53,425 nt of DNA, taken from NCBI RefSeq assembly GCF_006438725.1, contig NZ_RCZD01000021.1, positions 1 through 53,425 of the forward strand, in the 5' to 3' direction. Of this stretch, positions 26,754 to 36,738 are shown in pieces. The notes beneath the pieces were generated by a model. That model made no database searches, was not told the origin of the DNA, and saw nothing but the letters and a program-made list of their open reading frames with translations. The DNA is from Ewingella americana. GTDB lineage: Bacteria > Pseudomonadota > Gammaproteobacteria > Enterobacterales > Enterobacteriaceae. Position 1 is the first letter of the stretch. Each line of letters begins with the position of its first letter. A program made the translations under genes and the position numbers.

Positions 26754-28127
26754 ATGCCAGCTTATTTTGCCACACGCGCTTTACTGCCAAAGGGCTGGGC
26801 GCGCAATGTCCGGTTGGACATCGATGCCGCAGGGCTGCTCAGCGCCGTTACGGCAGATGCATCGCCAGACGGTTGTCACCGGCTCAACGGGCCGGTCGTT
26901 CCTGGTATGCCAAACCTGCATTCACACGCTTTTCAGCGGGTGATGGCGGGGCTGGCGGAAGTGGCGGGTGACCCGCAAGACAGTTTCTGGACCTGGCGGG
27001 AGCTGATGTATCGCATGGTGGCGCGGCTGACGCCGCCACAGATTGGGGTGATTGCCCGTCAGTTGTATATCGAAATGCTGAAAGGCGGGTATACGCAGGT
27101 CGCTGAATTCCACTACCTGCATAACGATACCGACGGTAAGCCTTACGCGGATATCGGTGAAATGACCGCGCATCTGAGTGAGGCAGCACAAAGTGCCGGG
27201 ATCGGCCTGACGCTGCTGCCGGTGCTTTACAGCTATGCGGGATTTGGCGCACAACCAGCGCAGAGCGGGCAAAAACGCTTTATTCAGAATACTGCGCATT
27301 ACCTGAAACAACAGCAGGTGATTACCGGGCAGCTTAAAGGCAAACCATTACAAAATCAGGGGCTGTGCTTTCACTCCCTGCGCGCCGTTTCCCGCGAACA
27401 AATGACGGAGGTTCTGGCTGCCAGTGATGCCTCGCTGCCCGTGCATATTCATATTGCTGAGCAATTGAAAGAGGTGAATGACTGTCTCGGATGGAGCGGC
27501 CAGCGGCCTGTCGCCTGGCTGTTTGATAACATCGAGGTTGATGATCGCTGGTGCCTGATTCACGCCACCCATCCTGACCGCTTCGAACTGGCAAGCATCG
27601 CTGCCAGTGGCGCTGTGGTGGGGCTGTGCCCAACGACTGAGGCCAATCTGGGTGATGGCACATTTCCCGCTGTAGATTATCTGGCGCATAAAGGGCGTTG
27701 GGGGATCGGCTCCGACAGCCATGTGTCTCTCAATGTGGTGGAAGAGTTGCGCTGGCTGGAATATGGCCAGCGTCTGCGCGACCAGCGCCGTAACCGACTG
27801 ACCGATGCCACGCAGACTTCCGTGGGCGATTTACTCTATACCCAGGCACTGGCTGGTGGTGCGCAGGCCTGCGGCGTAGCGGTAGGCCAACTGGCAGTTG
27901 GCTACCGTGGTGACTGGTTGGTGCTTGATGGTGATGACCCTTATCTGGCCGCCGCCCATGAGAATGAATTGCTTAACCGCTGGCTGTTTGCCGGCAGTGC
28001 CGCGCAAATTTGCGATGTATTTGTGGGCGGCGAAGCCAAAGTGGTTAACGGCCAACATCCTCAGCAGCGTCAAGCCAGCGCCGATTTCCTTACCTTGCTG
28101 AAAAGACTTGCGGAGTATCCTGCATGA
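26754..28127 (+). CDS. hutF: Formimidoylglutamate deiminase
   Basis: 457 aa, amidohydrolase superfamily. It converts N-formimino-glutamate to N-formylglutamate and ammonia. Features: metal motif in MPNLHSHAFQRVMAG, the WTWRELMY segment, HIHIAEQLKEVNDCL, the WCLIHATH histidine and IGSDSHVSLNVVEELRWLEYGQR with the catalytic aspartate. It begins the hutFDHU unit, and its stop overlaps the hutD start by 4 nt. With HutG it forms the two-step route found in pseudomonads in place of a single formiminoglutamase. Confidence 0.95.
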   Translation: MPAYFATRALLPKGWARNVRLDIDAAGLLSAVTADASPDGCHRLNGPVVPGMPNLHSHAFQRVMAGLAEVAGDPQDSFWTWRELMYRMVARLTPPQIGVIARQLYIEMLKGGYTQVAEFHYLHNDTDGKPYADIGEMTAHLSEAAQSAGIGLTLLPVLYSYAGFGAQPAQSGQKRFIQNTAHYLKQQQVITGQLKGKPLQNQGLCFHSLRAVSREQMTEVLAASDASLPVHIHIAEQLKEVNDCLGWSGQRPVAWLFDNIEVDDRWCLIHATHPDRFELASIAASGAVVGLCPTTEANLGDGTFPAVDYLAHKGRWGIGSDSHVSLNVVEELRWLEYGQRLRDQRRNRLTDATQTSVGDLLYTQALAGGAQACGVAVGQLAVGYRGDWLVLDGDDPYLAAAHENELLNRWLFAGSAAQICDVFVGGEAKVVNGQHPQQRQASADFLTLLKRLAEYPA

Positions 28128-28711
28128 CAGTCTTACAGCGATTTACCTTCGATAACCTGCCCGTTACCCCTTGGCGCAACGGCGGTGGCGAAACACGTGA
28201 GATCGTCAGTTGGCCTGCCGGTGAGGCCGCTTTTGCATGGCGTGCCAGCATTGCGACTATCGCTAATGACGGGCCGTTTTCACGCTTCGAAGGCGTCGAC
28301 CGCTCTATTACGCTGCTGAGCGGCGCGGGTGTGCAGTTGTCCCTGGAAGGAGGTAATGAACACCGTTTAAGCCGCCCCGGTGAACCCTTTGCTTTTGCCG
28401 GAGAAACGCCAGTCTGCGCCCGCCTGATTAATGGCACTACCACCGATTTTAATGTCATGACTTGCCGTGCCAAGGCGCTTGCGCGCGTTACTTCTCAACA
28501 TTCGTCATTCTGTATCCATCAGGATCGAGCCGGGGTTCTGTATGTTTTACAGGGGCAGTGGCAGGTGGGGAATTCCTGCGCGTTGGTTACGTCTGAGGGG
28601 CTTTTCTGGATGGCTGGCACCGGCAATTTCCCCGAAGTGAACGTTCAGCCCTTGCTACCCGAGTCTTTGATGTTGTGGGTTGAGATTGAGACAGGCGCGG
28701 TTACTGCCTGA
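28124..28711 (+). CDS. hutD: HutD family protein
   Basis: 195 aa. A double cupin-like beta protein that begins LQRFTFDNLPVTPWRNGGGETREI, which is the HutD signature, and has FSRFEGVDRSITLLSGAGV and LINGTTTDFNVM. Its exact biochemical role is unsettled; in Pseudomonas it has been proposed to tune hut expression by limiting urocanate levels. It is coupled to hutF by an ATGA overlap. Confidence 0.9.
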   Translation: MTVLQRFTFDNLPVTPWRNGGGETREIVSWPAGEAAFAWRASIATIANDGPFSRFEGVDRSITLLSGAGVQLSLEGGNEHRLSRPGEPFAFAGETPVCARLINGTTTDFNVMTCRAKALARVTSQHSSFCIHQDRAGVLYVLQGQWQVGNSCALVTSEGLFWMAGTGNFPEVNVQPLLPESLMLWVEIETGAVTA

Positions 28712-28798
28712 GCTCATGGAAACACCGTAAACAATTATTGCACTGAACCATTACACCGCCCGCCAGACGTCTTTTTTACCGGGCATTATTCATTTTTT

Positions 28799-28810
28799 CT
28801 TGTCTATACA
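28799..28810. promoter_or_regulatory. HutC operator before hutHU
   Basis: CTTGTCTATACA, the exact reverse complement of the TGTATAGACAAG site before hutF, 10 bp upstream of the hutH start codon. It implies a separate, HutC-controlled promoter for hutHU inside the hutFDHU run. Confidence 0.75.
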
Positions 28811-28820
28811 GGATTAGATT

Positions 28821-30401
28821 ATGTCTTCTTTACCCAATGACATTACCGTCTGCCACCTGCATCCGGGTCAGGTTGATCTGGCGATGCTGCGCACCATTTA
28901 TTCTGCTGAGAAACGTACCGATAAACTTCAGCCCTGGACGGTTCGCGTTGAACTGGCGGATGACGCACGCGCTGGCGTGCTGGCTTCGCAGGAAACCGTT
29001 AACCGTATCGTCGAGTCAGGCAAAGTGGTGTACGGCATCAATACCGGTTTCGGTAAGCTGGCCCAGACCCGTATTCCGGCAGAACGTCTGGCTGAATTGC
29101 AACGTAACCTGGTGCTGTCGCACAGTGTCGGCGTGGGCAAAGAGCTGGCGGATAACGTTGTCCGCCTGATCATGACCACCAAAGTGTTAAGCCTGTCGCG
29201 CGGTCACTCTGGTATCCGCATGGAAGTGATCGATGCGCTGATCACCTTGCTGAATGCGGGCGTCTTACCCTGTATTCCAGAGAAGGGTTCGGTCGGTGCT
29301 TCCGGTGATTTAGCACCGCTGGCGCATCTCTCCCTGATGTTGATTGGTGAGGGTGAGGTCACGGTGCAGGGCGTAAGAATGTCTGCTGCCGAAGGGCTGG
29401 CGACTGTCGGCCTGAAACCGGTTGAGCTGGGGCCCAAAGAGGGTCTGGCGTTACTCAACGGTACACAGGTATCAACATCGCTGGCACTCGCCGGTTTGTT
29501 TGAGGCCGAACGCGTCTTTTCCGCCGGTCTGGTAGCCGGTGCGCTGTCGCTGGAAGCCATTAAAGGCTCGGTGAAACCTCTCGATCCGCGTATTCATCAG
29601 GCGCGTGGACAACTGGGACAGATCGCCGTTGCGGCGGCGGTCAGTGCATTACTGGAATGGAGTGACGTTGTCACCTCTCACGCTGACTGTGGCCGCGTGC
29701 AGGACCCCTATTCTATCCGCTGTGTGCCGCAGGTAATGGGCGCTTGTCTCGATAACCTGCAACATGCGGCCCGTGTCCTGCAAATTGAAGCCAATGCGGC
29801 GTCTGACAACCCGTTGGTCTTTGCTGAAAATGGCGACGTGATTTCCGGGGGGAATTTTCACGCCGAGCCAGTGGCCTTTGCGGCCGACATCATCGCGCTG
29901 GCCGTGGCGGAAATTGGCGCGATTTCGGAGCGCCGTCTGGCGCTATTGCTTGATACCGGGCTTTCCGGCCTGCCTGCCTTTTTGGTTAATGACGGAGGTG
30001 TTAATTCCGGCTTTATGATTGCGCAGGTAACCGCCGCCGCGCTGGCTTCAGAGAATAAATCGCTCGCGCATCCTGGCAGTGTGGACAGTCTGCCGACTTC
30101 CGCGAATCAGGAAGACCACGTCTCCATGGCGACTTACGCGGCGCGCCGTTTGGGGGAAATGTGCTTTAACACCTCGGTCGTCGTCGGGATCGAAGCCATG
30201 GCTGCCGCGCAGGGCATTGATTTTATCCGTCCGCTGAAAAGTTCCGCCGTACTGGAGAACGAGCTGCACCTGATCCGCGAAAAAGTAGCCTACCTCGAGC
30301 GGGATCGCCTTATGGCACCGGACGTAGAAGCCATGCGTCTTTGGGCCAGCCGAAGTGAGTGGCCATCGGTCATTCAAGCTTTGTTGCCGAGTTTTAACTG
30401 A
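28821..30401 (+). CDS. hutH: Histidine ammonia-lyase (histidase)
   Basis: 526 aa, slightly longer than the 509-510 aa of Pseudomonas HutH. It deaminates histidine to urocanate. The MIO cofactor forms from A160-S161-G162 in [14 protein letters not shown], and the catalytic tyrosine is in [10 protein letters not shown] (Y71). Other conserved stretches: [20 protein letters not shown] and [12 protein letters not shown]. Its TGA stop overlaps an ATG, but hutU more likely starts 18 bp later. Confidence 0.97.
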   Translation: MSSLPNDITVCHLHPGQVDLAMLRTIYSAEKRTDKLQPWTVRVELADDARAGVLASQETVNRIVESGKVVYGINTGFGKLAQTRIPAERLAELQRNLVLSHSVGVGKELADNVVRLIMTTKVLSLSRGHSGIRMEVIDALITLLNAGVLPCIPEKGSVGASGDLAPLAHLSLMLIGEGEVTVQGVRMSAAEGLATVGLKPVELGPKEGLALLNGTQVSTSLALAGLFEAERVFSAGLVAGALSLEAIKGSVKPLDPRIHQARGQLGQIAVAAAVSALLEWSDVVTSHADCGRVQDPYSIRCVPQVMGACLDNLQHAARVLQIEANAASDNPLVFAENGDVISGGNFHAEPVAFAADIIALAVAEIGAISERRLALLLDTGLSGLPAFLVNDGGVNSGFMIAQVTAAALASENKSLAHPGSVDSLPTSANQEDHVSMATYAARRLGEMCFNTSVVVGIEAMAAAQGIDFIRPLKSSAVLENELHLIREKVAYLERDRLMAPDVEAMRLWASRSEWPSVIQALLPSFN

Positions 30402-30418
30402 TGAATAAGGAACACAAC

Positions 30419-32104
30419 ATGAATGCACCGCAGAAAACAGCCGTTGCGCGCGTGGTTCGCGCCCCTCATGGTACCGAGTTGAGCTGCCAAAATTGGCTGA
30501 TTGAGGCCGCGTACCGCATGCTGCAAAACAACCTTGACCCAGATGTTGCCGAGCGCCCGGAAGATCTGGTGGTGTATGGCGGGATTGGTAAAGCAGCCCG
30601 TAACTGGCCAGCTTTCGAAGCCATTCTCGACAGTTTGCGTAAATTACGTGAAGACGAAACGTTGCTGGTGCAGTCCGGCAAACCGGTAGGCGTATTCCGC
30701 ACGCATACGGATGCGCCACGCGTGCTGATCGCCAACTCCAATCTGGTGCCGCACTGGGCTAACTGGGAGCACTTCCACGAACTGGATAAAGCCGGCCTAA
30801 TGATGTACGGCCAGATGACAGCCGGTTCGTGGATTTACATCGGTGCGCAGGGCATTGTGCAGGGAACGTATGAAACTTTTGCCGAAGCGGGCCGTCAGCA
30901 CTACGACAGCAATTTACGGGGCAAATGGATCCTGACCGCCGGGCTTGGCGGCATGGGAGGCGCACAACCCTTAGCTGGCGTGCTGGCAGGAGCCTGTGTT
31001 CTGGCGATTGAGTGCCAGGAGTCGCGTATTGATTTCCGTATCCGCACCCGTTATCTCGACCACAAAGCCCACAGCATCGACGAAGCGCTGACGATGATTG
31101 AAAAAGCCTGTGCAGAAAATAGGGCCATCTCGGTTGGGCTGCTGGGCAACGCGGCTGAACTGATGCCACAGCTGGTGGCGCGTGCCAAACAGGGCGGTTT
31201 ACGTCCGGATATCGTGACGGATCAAACCTCTGCCCATGATCCGCTCAATGGCTATTTGCCGGAAGGCTGGACGGTAGAGCAGTGGCAGGAGACCAAAATC
31301 TCTGACCCTCAGGCCGTCGTGAAAGCCGCGCGCGCCTCAATGGCAAAACACGTCCAGGCGATGCTCGATTTCCACGCGATGGGCATCCCGACGGTGGATT
31401 ATGGCAATAACATCCGTCAGGTTGCTAAAGAGGAAGGGGTACTGAACGCCTTCGATTTCCCTGGTTTTGTTCCTGCCTATATCCGCCCGCTATTTTGCGA
31501 AGGTAAAGGTCCGTTCCGCTGGGTAGCACTGTCCGGTGACCCGGAAGATATCTATAAAACCGATGCCAAGCTAAAAGAGCTGTTCCCGGATAATGCCAAT
31601 CTGATCAACTGGCTGAACATGGCCAGCGAGCGCATCGCGTTTCAGGGATTACCTGCACGTATCTGCTGGCTGGGGTTGGGTGAACGCCATATTGCGGGGC
31701 TGGCTTTTAACGAAATGGTACGCAATGGCGAGCTGAAAGCGCCGGTGGTTATCGGCCGCGATCATCTTGATGCCGGGTCAGTGGCTTCACCGAACCGTGA
31801 AACTGAGGCGATGAAAGACGGCTCTGATGCGGTCTCCGACTGGCCGTTGCTCAATGCTTTGCTTAATACCGCCGGTGGCGCCACCTGGGTCAGTCTGCAC
31901 CATGGCGGCGGTGTCGGGATGGGCTTTTCGCAGCATGCCGGAATGGTGATTGTTTGTGACGGCACCAAGGAGGCTGATGCCCGGCTGTCACGCGTACTGT
32001 GGAATGACCCGGCAACTGGCGTAATGCGCCACGCTGACGCGGGTTACGAGCAGGCGATTGAATGTGCCCAAAGGAATGAACTGAATCTGCCGATGATTAA
32101 ATAG
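30419..32104 (+). CDS. hutU: Urocanate hydratase (urocanase)
   Basis: 561 aa from the ATG at 30419, chosen for AAGGA 8 nt upstream; an ATG at 30401 is possible. It hydrates urocanate to imidazolonepropionate with tightly bound NAD. The NAD site is in [13 protein letters not shown], and the conserved active-site region [20 protein letters not shown] carries the essential cysteine. [17 protein letters not shown] is a further family signature. It is the last gene of hutFDHU. Confidence 0.97.
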   Translation: MNAPQKTAVARVVRAPHGTELSCQNWLIEAAYRMLQNNLDPDVAERPEDLVVYGGIGKAARNWPAFEAILDSLRKLREDETLLVQSGKPVGVFRTHTDAPRVLIANSNLVPHWANWEHFHELDKAGLMMYGQMTAGSWIYIGAQGIVQGTYETFAEAGRQHYDSNLRGKWILTAGLGGMGGAQPLAGVLAGACVLAIECQESRIDFRIRTRYLDHKAHSIDEALTMIEKACAENRAISVGLLGNAAELMPQLVARAKQGGLRPDIVTDQTSAHDPLNGYLPEGWTVEQWQETKISDPQAVVKAARASMAKHVQAMLDFHAMGIPTVDYGNNIRQVAKEEGVLNAFDFPGFVPAYIRPLFCEGKGPFRWVALSGDPEDIYKTDAKLKELFPDNANLINWLNMASERIAFQGLPARICWLGLGERHIAGLAFNEMVRNGELKAPVVIGRDHLDAGSVASPNRETEAMKDGSDAVSDWPLLNALLNTAGGATWVSLHHGGGVGMGFSQHAGMVIVCDGTKEADARLSRVLWNDPATGVMRHADAGYEQAIECAQRNELNLPMIK

Positions 32105-32110
32105 CTATCA

Positions 32111-32148
32111 GACGAGGCCGACCATTGATGCTGCCGGCCTGGTCTTTT
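32111..32148 (+). terminator. Intrinsic terminator of hutFDHU
   Basis: GACGAGGCCG and CGGCCTGGTC pair in 9 of 10 positions around a 14-nt loop and are followed by TTTT, 7 bp after the hutU stop and before the convergent DUF817 gene. Confidence 0.6.
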
Positions 32149-32157
32149 CCTGATGGT

Positions 32158-33006
32158 TTACACCGGAATATGCACATGTTTTTTGATGTTCTTCAGGCAG
32201 GTGATCATGGTGAAGGTCATGATCACCAGCAGCGCCCATGAACTCCATTTGCCGAGATGCACGCCTGACCAACTGAGCACCTGATTCGGGTAGTACCAGA
32301 GGGTGAAGAAGGTGCTGATATTTTCTGCCAGCCAGATAAAGAAACCTATCAAGATAAAAGCCAGGATCAGCGGCATACGCCGTGGCGTATCGTAAGGTGT
32401 GAATACCACATAACTGCGCGCATACAGGCCAAACACCAACGCGGTGATATACCAGCGGAAATCGCCAATGTAGTGGTGGGTGAAAAAGTTGACATAAATC
32501 AGCAGAGAGGAGATCGCCGCCAGACTGTAAGGTGGATAATTACGCACTTTCAGATCTAATAACCGCCAGGATTGGATCATATAACTGCCGACTGCCGCAT
32601 ACATAAAACCGGAAAACAGCGGTACGCCAAACAACTTGGTGTAAGCAAAGTCCGGGTAGCTCCATGAGCGGATCCCCGCAGAGGTTTTAAACACTTCCAG
32701 CGCAAATCCCACCACGTGAAACAACATCACCGCTTTGAATTCATCCAACGTTTCCAGTTTCGTGGCCAGCATCCAGATTTGCACAAACAGTGCCACCAGC
32801 AGCAGAACGTCATAGCGTGGAATATGGAACAGACCTGCGCGCGGCACCAGAAAGACCGCCAGGAAAAATATGGCGACAAACAGGCAAGCCCGCGCTTCCT
32901 TGATGCCGAAAAACACAAACTCGGTCAGAAAACGTCGCAGTCCGCTGATGGGCTGTAACGGGCGGGGTATGGTCAGAGTGTGGTCAAGTCGTTGTAAAGG
33001 TGCCAT
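32158..33006 (-). CDS. DUF817 family integral membrane protein
   Basis: 282 aa with about eight membrane segments. Conserved features of the family include FFGIKEARACLFV, a GIRSWSYPD motif, GVPLFSGFMYAAVGSYM and TPYDTPRRMPL. No enzymatic motif or known function is recognised. It is convergent with hutU and has its own start 42 bp from the fetB stop on the same strand, so it could be co-transcribed with fetAB. Confidence 0.85.
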   Translation of the reverse strand: MAPLQRLDHTLTIPRPLQPISGLRRFLTEFVFFGIKEARACLFVAIFFLAVFLVPRAGLFHIPRYDVLLLVALFVQIWMLATKLETLDEFKAVMLFHVVGFALEVFKTSAGIRSWSYPDFAYTKLFGVPLFSGFMYAAVGSYMIQSWRLLDLKVRNYPPYSLAAISSLLIYVNFFTHHYIGDFRWYITALVFGLYARSYVVFTPYDTPRRMPLILAFILIGFFIWLAENISTFFTLWYYPNQVLSWSGVHLGKWSSWALLVIMTFTMITCLKNIKKHVHIPV

Positions 33007-33048
33007 TTTTGTCCCAGAAGTGAATGCGGCAAAAAGCGATGGCGAATT

Positions 33049-33816
33049 CTATTTCATCACCCGCAATTGCGCACGTTCATTGTAAAAACGGCGGTAGGAG
33101 AGATAGCCCGCAATGATTGTCGACAAGCTGGCGGTTGCCAGCAGCATGAAGGTCACCATGATCTGATATTTGATGGCCTTTACCGGGTCGATGCCGGCGA
33201 AAATCAGCCCGGACATCATACCCGGCAGGCTGACCAGCCCGACGGTTTTAGCGGCATCGACGGTGGGGATCATCGCTGCGCGGATGCTGTCACGAATAAT
33301 CGACCCGGATGCCATTTTGGTTGAGGCGCCGAGGCTCAGCATCTCAAGGATTTTTTGCTGGTTATCGATAAAGCGCTGGTTGAGGTTGCTGTAACACAGG
33401 CCTACCGCGACCATGGCGTTACCGGCGATCATCCCCGAAATCGGGATCACCTGCATCGGTAAAAACTCAATGGAACGGCTGAGTAAAAGGACGACCAGCG
33501 TCAGCGTAGTCCCGACGGAAATGGCGATAAACGAAATCACAAACCCGTTATCAATATTGCGGCTGCGTTTTTTGGCGTTCAGCGCGGCGTTAACGCAGAT
33601 AAACAGCACCATCAGCACCGTCAGCCAGCCGTTATTCAGCTCGAAAATGTATTTGAGCACATAGCCGACCATCACCAGTTGGACAATGGCGCGGGCCACG
33701 CTCCAGATGATGTCTTTTTCCAGACCAAGCTTCTCTTTTTTGCTGACCAGCAGGGCGACGACCACCAGAATGAGCGCCAGCGCTAGGGATTCGTTGGTGA
33801 TGTTATGTTGGTTCAT
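33049..33816 (-). CDS. fetB: Iron export ABC transporter permease
   Basis: 255 aa, UPF0014/FetB family. About seven membrane segments with the family pattern RAIVQLVMVGYVLKYIF, PISGMIAGNAMVAVGL, EMLSLGASTKMAS and SLPGMMSGLIFAGIDPVKAIKYQIMV (read in parts). In E. coli FetAB exports iron and protects against oxidative stress. The start overlaps the fetA stop by 14 nt. Confidence 0.92.
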   Translation of the reverse strand: MNQHNITNESLALALILVVVALLVSKKEKLGLEKDIIWSVARAIVQLVMVGYVLKYIFELNNGWLTVLMVLFICVNAALNAKKRSRNIDNGFVISFIAISVGTTLTLVVLLLSRSIEFLPMQVIPISGMIAGNAMVAVGLCYSNLNQRFIDNQQKILEMLSLGASTKMASGSIIRDSIRAAMIPTVDAAKTVGLVSLPGMMSGLIFAGIDPVKAIKYQIMVTFMLLATASLSTIIAGYLSYRRFYNERAQLRVMK

Positions 33817-34510
33817 GGGCGGTTTTCTCGTCGGCGTGGCGGGTCAGGGTGATGACGTTTTGAGCATGGCGGATTTCGTTCTGGTCATGGCTGACCCACA
33901 GCACGGCAAGCTGCTGTTCGCGAACCAAACTGGCAATGATCTGATTGATATTCAGTTTGTTTTCTTCGTCCAGCGCGCTGGTTACCTCATCGAGCAGCAG
34001 CACATCGGGCAGAAATTGTAGATTACGCAACAACGACACCCGCTGTTTTTCCCCTCCGGAGAGCTCCTGTGTGCGTTTATCTAATATATCCGCCGACAGA
34101 TGCACCCGCATCAGCCACTCTTTCACTTTCTCAACATCCATCTTCTTGCCGCGAATTTCATACGGCAGGGCCAGATTATCCTGCACTGTTTCGCCAAACA
34201 GCGTCGGCGTCTGGAAACAATACGAAACCTGCTGGCGGTAGGTTTCAGGCTTCAGCCGCGCAATATCTTCCCCTTTGAAGCGGATCGTCCCGCCAGTTGG
34301 GGTTTGCAGCGAGGCGATAATTTTGAGCAAGGTGCTCTTCCCGCTGCCGGAAGGCCCGGTCAGCAGTGTGAACTCGCCAGGATTGAGAGTAAATGACACC
34401 GGTTCCAGTAAAGTCTGGTTATTGAGTGAAAAACTGACGTCCTGCAATTGCAGTAACGGACCAGATTGCGGCATAGAAGGGAAATCCCTGGTGAAATTAT
34501 GAAAGGACAT
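33803..34510 (-). CDS. fetA: Iron export ABC transporter ATPase
   Basis: 235 aa from the ATG at 34510; another ATG at 34474 would give a protein beginning MPQSGPLLQLQDVSF, closer to the E. coli start, so the N-terminus is uncertain. Walker A GPSGSGKST, signature LSGGEKQRVSL, Walker B VLLLDEVTSALDEENK and the H-loop VSHDQNE are present. FetA-specific stretches include YRQQVSYCFQTPTLFGETV. It is the ATPase partner of FetB. Confidence 0.9.
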   Translation of the reverse strand: MSFHNFTRDFPSMPQSGPLLQLQDVSFSLNNQTLLEPVSFTLNPGEFTLLTGPSGSGKSTLLKIIASLQTPTGGTIRFKGEDIARLKPETYRQQVSYCFQTPTLFGETVQDNLALPYEIRGKKMDVEKVKEWLMRVHLSADILDKRTQELSGGEKQRVSLLRNLQFLPDVLLLDEVTSALDEENKLNINQIIASLVREQQLAVLWVSHDQNEIRHAQNVITLTRHADEKTAHEPT

Positions 34511-34600
34511 ACTAACACCAGGGGATATGCCATTGAAAATGCAGCAGGATGCAGGGGTGTTCTGCATTAAGCATCACAATGCCATCAGGCAAAGGCTCTG

Positions 34601-34629
34601 ATTGCACACTTATTGCACGACTATTGCAC
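34601..34629. repeat. Three ATTGCAC boxes at an exact 11-bp period
   Basis: ATTGCAC starts at 34601, 34612 and 34623, in the 291-bp gap between divergent fetA and the GntR gene. One-helical-turn spacing puts the boxes on one face of the DNA, as in cooperative regulator sites. The regulated gene and the protein are not known. Confidence 0.55.
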
Positions 34630-34754
34630 GACGCCCGTTATTTATGCACCAACGGGATCCCCGCTTTTTTTTAAAACCCGCCCTCTTTATTTTATTATTA
34701 ATAATAAACAACGTGTTACGAAACACAGTGAAAACTGGCAGGCGTTTTGCAAAG

Positions 34755-34781
34755 TGGTCCATAGGTTGAGTTGTTGGACCA
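34755..34781. promoter_or_regulatory. Putative operator of the adjacent GntR regulator
   Basis: TGGTCC at 34755 and its inverse GGACCA at 34776 flank 15 bp, 21 bp before the GntR start codon. TGGTC/GACCA halves are typical of FadR-type regulators, but the spacing is wider than usual. This would fit autoregulation. Confidence 0.4.
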
Positions 34782-34801
34782 ATTTTCTTTTAAGGCGCGC
34801 C

Positions 34802-35515
34802 ATGCAAAATGATTTCAATTTGCTTCACCCGATAGCGCCACAGCAGAGCGACACCTTGGTTCTCGATGCGCTGACCCGTTATGTGGCGCAGTCCGGCACC
34901 CGCGTGGGCGAGAAATTACCCCCGGAGCGCGTGCTGGCCGAAGGGCTGGCGGTGAGCCGCAACACCGTGCGCGAGGCGCTGAAACGCTGGGAAGCACTGG
35001 GCATTATTATGCGAAAAAAAGGCAGTGGAACATTTCTGCAATCAGAAGTGACAGCTAACGACAGCTTTCTGTCGCTGCGCTTTAAGAATGATTCCGCCAC
35101 CATGCTGCACGCGCTGGAAGTGCGCCGCATCATCGAATGTGAAGCTTCGGCGATGGCGGCAGTGCGGGCGACGGAAAGCGATTTGTTGTTTATTGAGCAA
35201 AAGCTCGATGTGATGGAAAAAGTCCATCTCAGCGTCGGTTCTGCCGGGGCAGAAGACTGGCAATTTCACGCCGCGATTTACACCGCCGCACACAATCCGC
35301 TGCTGCTGCAAATGGTTGGCGGCATCTACGACTTACTGCACGCCTTTTTCGAATCACCGCCGGAGCAGGCGTTATTCAGCGACTCTTTCCCGCTACACCG
35401 CACCTTATTTGAAGCCATTGCGCGCCGTGAGCCGGAAACCGCCCGCAGGCTGAGTAACGACATTCTGAACATAACTGAACGTGACATGAAGGAAGTGATC
35501 AATGCAGCAAGATGA
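34802..35515 (+). CDS. GntR/FadR-family regulator of the C-S lyase/ABC transporter operon
   Basis: 237 aa from the ATG at 34802 (AAGG upstream; protein starts MQNDFNLLHPIAP). The frame begins further upstream, but that part overlaps likely promoter DNA. The N-terminal winged helix has VGEKLPPERVLAEGLAVSRNTVREALKRWEALG, followed by a FadR-type FCD domain with EVRRIIECEASAMAAV and FHAAIYTAAHNPLLLQ. It overlaps the next gene by 14 nt, so it is part of the operon it probably controls. The ligand is unknown. Confidence 0.85.
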   Translation: MQNDFNLLHPIAPQQSDTLVLDALTRYVAQSGTRVGEKLPPERVLAEGLAVSRNTVREALKRWEALGIIMRKKGSGTFLQSEVTANDSFLSLRFKNDSATMLHALEVRRIIECEASAMAAVRATESDLLFIEQKLDVMEKVHLSVGSAGAEDWQFHAAIYTAAHNPLLLQMVGGIYDLLHAFFESPPEQALFSDSFPLHRTLFEAIARREPETARRLSNDILNITERDMKEVINAAR

Positions 35516-36680
35516 TAAAAGCCAGTCCGATGAGTTGTCTGAGAGCACCCGTTTAGTCCACGACGCACGCCACGATCGCGGAGCGATTTCACCGCCAATT
35601 TACCAATCCTCTTTATTCAGTTTCACCGATTATGACAGCATGATCGCCCGTTTTCGCGGTGACAGCGACCACGCGCTCTATTCCCGCGTCGACAACCCGA
35701 CGGTGGTGGAGTTGCAGCATAAAGTTGCCGAACTGGAAGGCGGTGAGGCCTGTCTGGCGTTCGGCAGTGGTATGGCGGCGATCAGCAATGCCATTCTCAG
35801 CGTGGCGGGTCCTGGTGACAAAGTGGTGTGCGTCAATCATGTTTACCCGGACACCTACCGTTTTTTGCGCGGGTTTTGCACGCGTTTTCAGATCGAATCT
35901 CAGTTTGTTGATGGCAGTTCGCTGGCCGAGCTGGAAGCCGCGATGCAGGGTGCGAAGCTGCTGTATCTCGAAAGTCCGAACAGTTGGGTGATGGGCGAAC
36001 AAAATCTGCGGGCCATTGCCGAACTGGCGAAGAGATACGGCGTCGTGACGATGATCGACAACAGCTGGGCGTCGCCCATTTTTCAGAAACCGCTGGCGGT
36101 GGGCATCGATCTGGTGATCCATTCTGCATCCAAATACATCAGCGGGCACAGCGACGTGGTAGCCGGCCTGGTGATTTCCAGTGCCGAACGCATCGGCGCT
36201 ATTAGCCGCCATATCAGCCCGTTTTTAGGCGGCAAACTGTCGGCCAACGAAGCCTGGCTGCTGTTGCGCGGCCTGCGTACTTTGCCGTTGCGTATGCGCC
36301 AGCATCATGAAAGCGCGCTGGAACTGGCGCGCCGTCTGCAAGGTTACTCGCGTATTACCCAGGTCAATCATCCCGGTTTAGATCCGTTGCCCACCTCGAC
36401 ACTGACCGGTTTCAGCGGTCTGTTCTCCTTCGAACTCAGCGAGGGTATCGATATCCCTGCGTTCTGCAACGCGCTGAAACTGTTCCGTATGGGCGTCAGC
36501 TGGGGCGGTTTTGAAAGCCTGGTGATGCCAGCGATTTCTGTTCTCAATCAGGCGGGTGAATTTAACTCGGCGATAGATTTTGGCGTGTCACCACGGGTGA
36601 TCCGTATCTCTATCGGTCTGGAAGATACCGAAGATTTGTGGCGCGACCTGAAGAATGCCATCGAAAGCGCCTGTTCCTGA
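35502..36680 (+). CDS. MetC-type PLP-dependent C-S lyase (Cys/Met metabolism family)
   Basis: 392 aa (E. coli MetC 395). Fold-type I PLP enzyme. K211 in SASKYISGHSDVVAG forms the Schiff base, D186 in MIDNSWAS pairs with the pyridine nitrogen, Y115 in NHVYPDTYRF corresponds to the MetC active-site tyrosine, and Y60 and R62 are in YSRVDNPT. LESPNSWVMGEQ, RQHHESALELA and SWGGFESLVMP resemble cystathionine beta-lyase more than gamma-synthase. It would cleave the C-S bond of a cysteine conjugate to pyruvate, ammonia and a thiol. It lies between its GntR regulator and a sugar-type ABC transporter, which is unusual for a housekeeping metC. Confidence 0.85.
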   Translation: MQQDDKSQSDELSESTRLVHDARHDRGAISPPIYQSSLFSFTDYDSMIARFRGDSDHALYSRVDNPTVVELQHKVAELEGGEACLAFGSGMAAISNAILSVAGPGDKVVCVNHVYPDTYRFLRGFCTRFQIESQFVDGSSLAELEAAMQGAKLLYLESPNSWVMGEQNLRAIAELAKRYGVVTMIDNSWASPIFQKPLAVGIDLVIHSASKYISGHSDVVAGLVISSAERIGAISRHISPFLGGKLSANEAWLLLRGLRTLPLRMRQHHESALELARRLQGYSRITQVNHPGLDPLPTSTLTGFSGLFSFELSEGIDIPAFCNALKLFRMGVSWGGFESLVMPAISVLNQAGEFNSAIDFGVSPRVIRISIGLEDTEDLWRDLKNAIESACS

Positions 36681-36738
36681 CCCCTTAACAGCCTCTGTTC
36701 CTGTGATCCGTCCCTTAGCGCCGTGGAGAATAAAGATT

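Noticed and set aside
35502-36680. Housekeeping cystathionine gamma-synthase (metB)
   Set aside because: SWGGFESL and the LESPNSWVMG loop fit beta-lyase-type enzymes, and the operon with a regulator and ABC transporter argues against a biosynthetic role.
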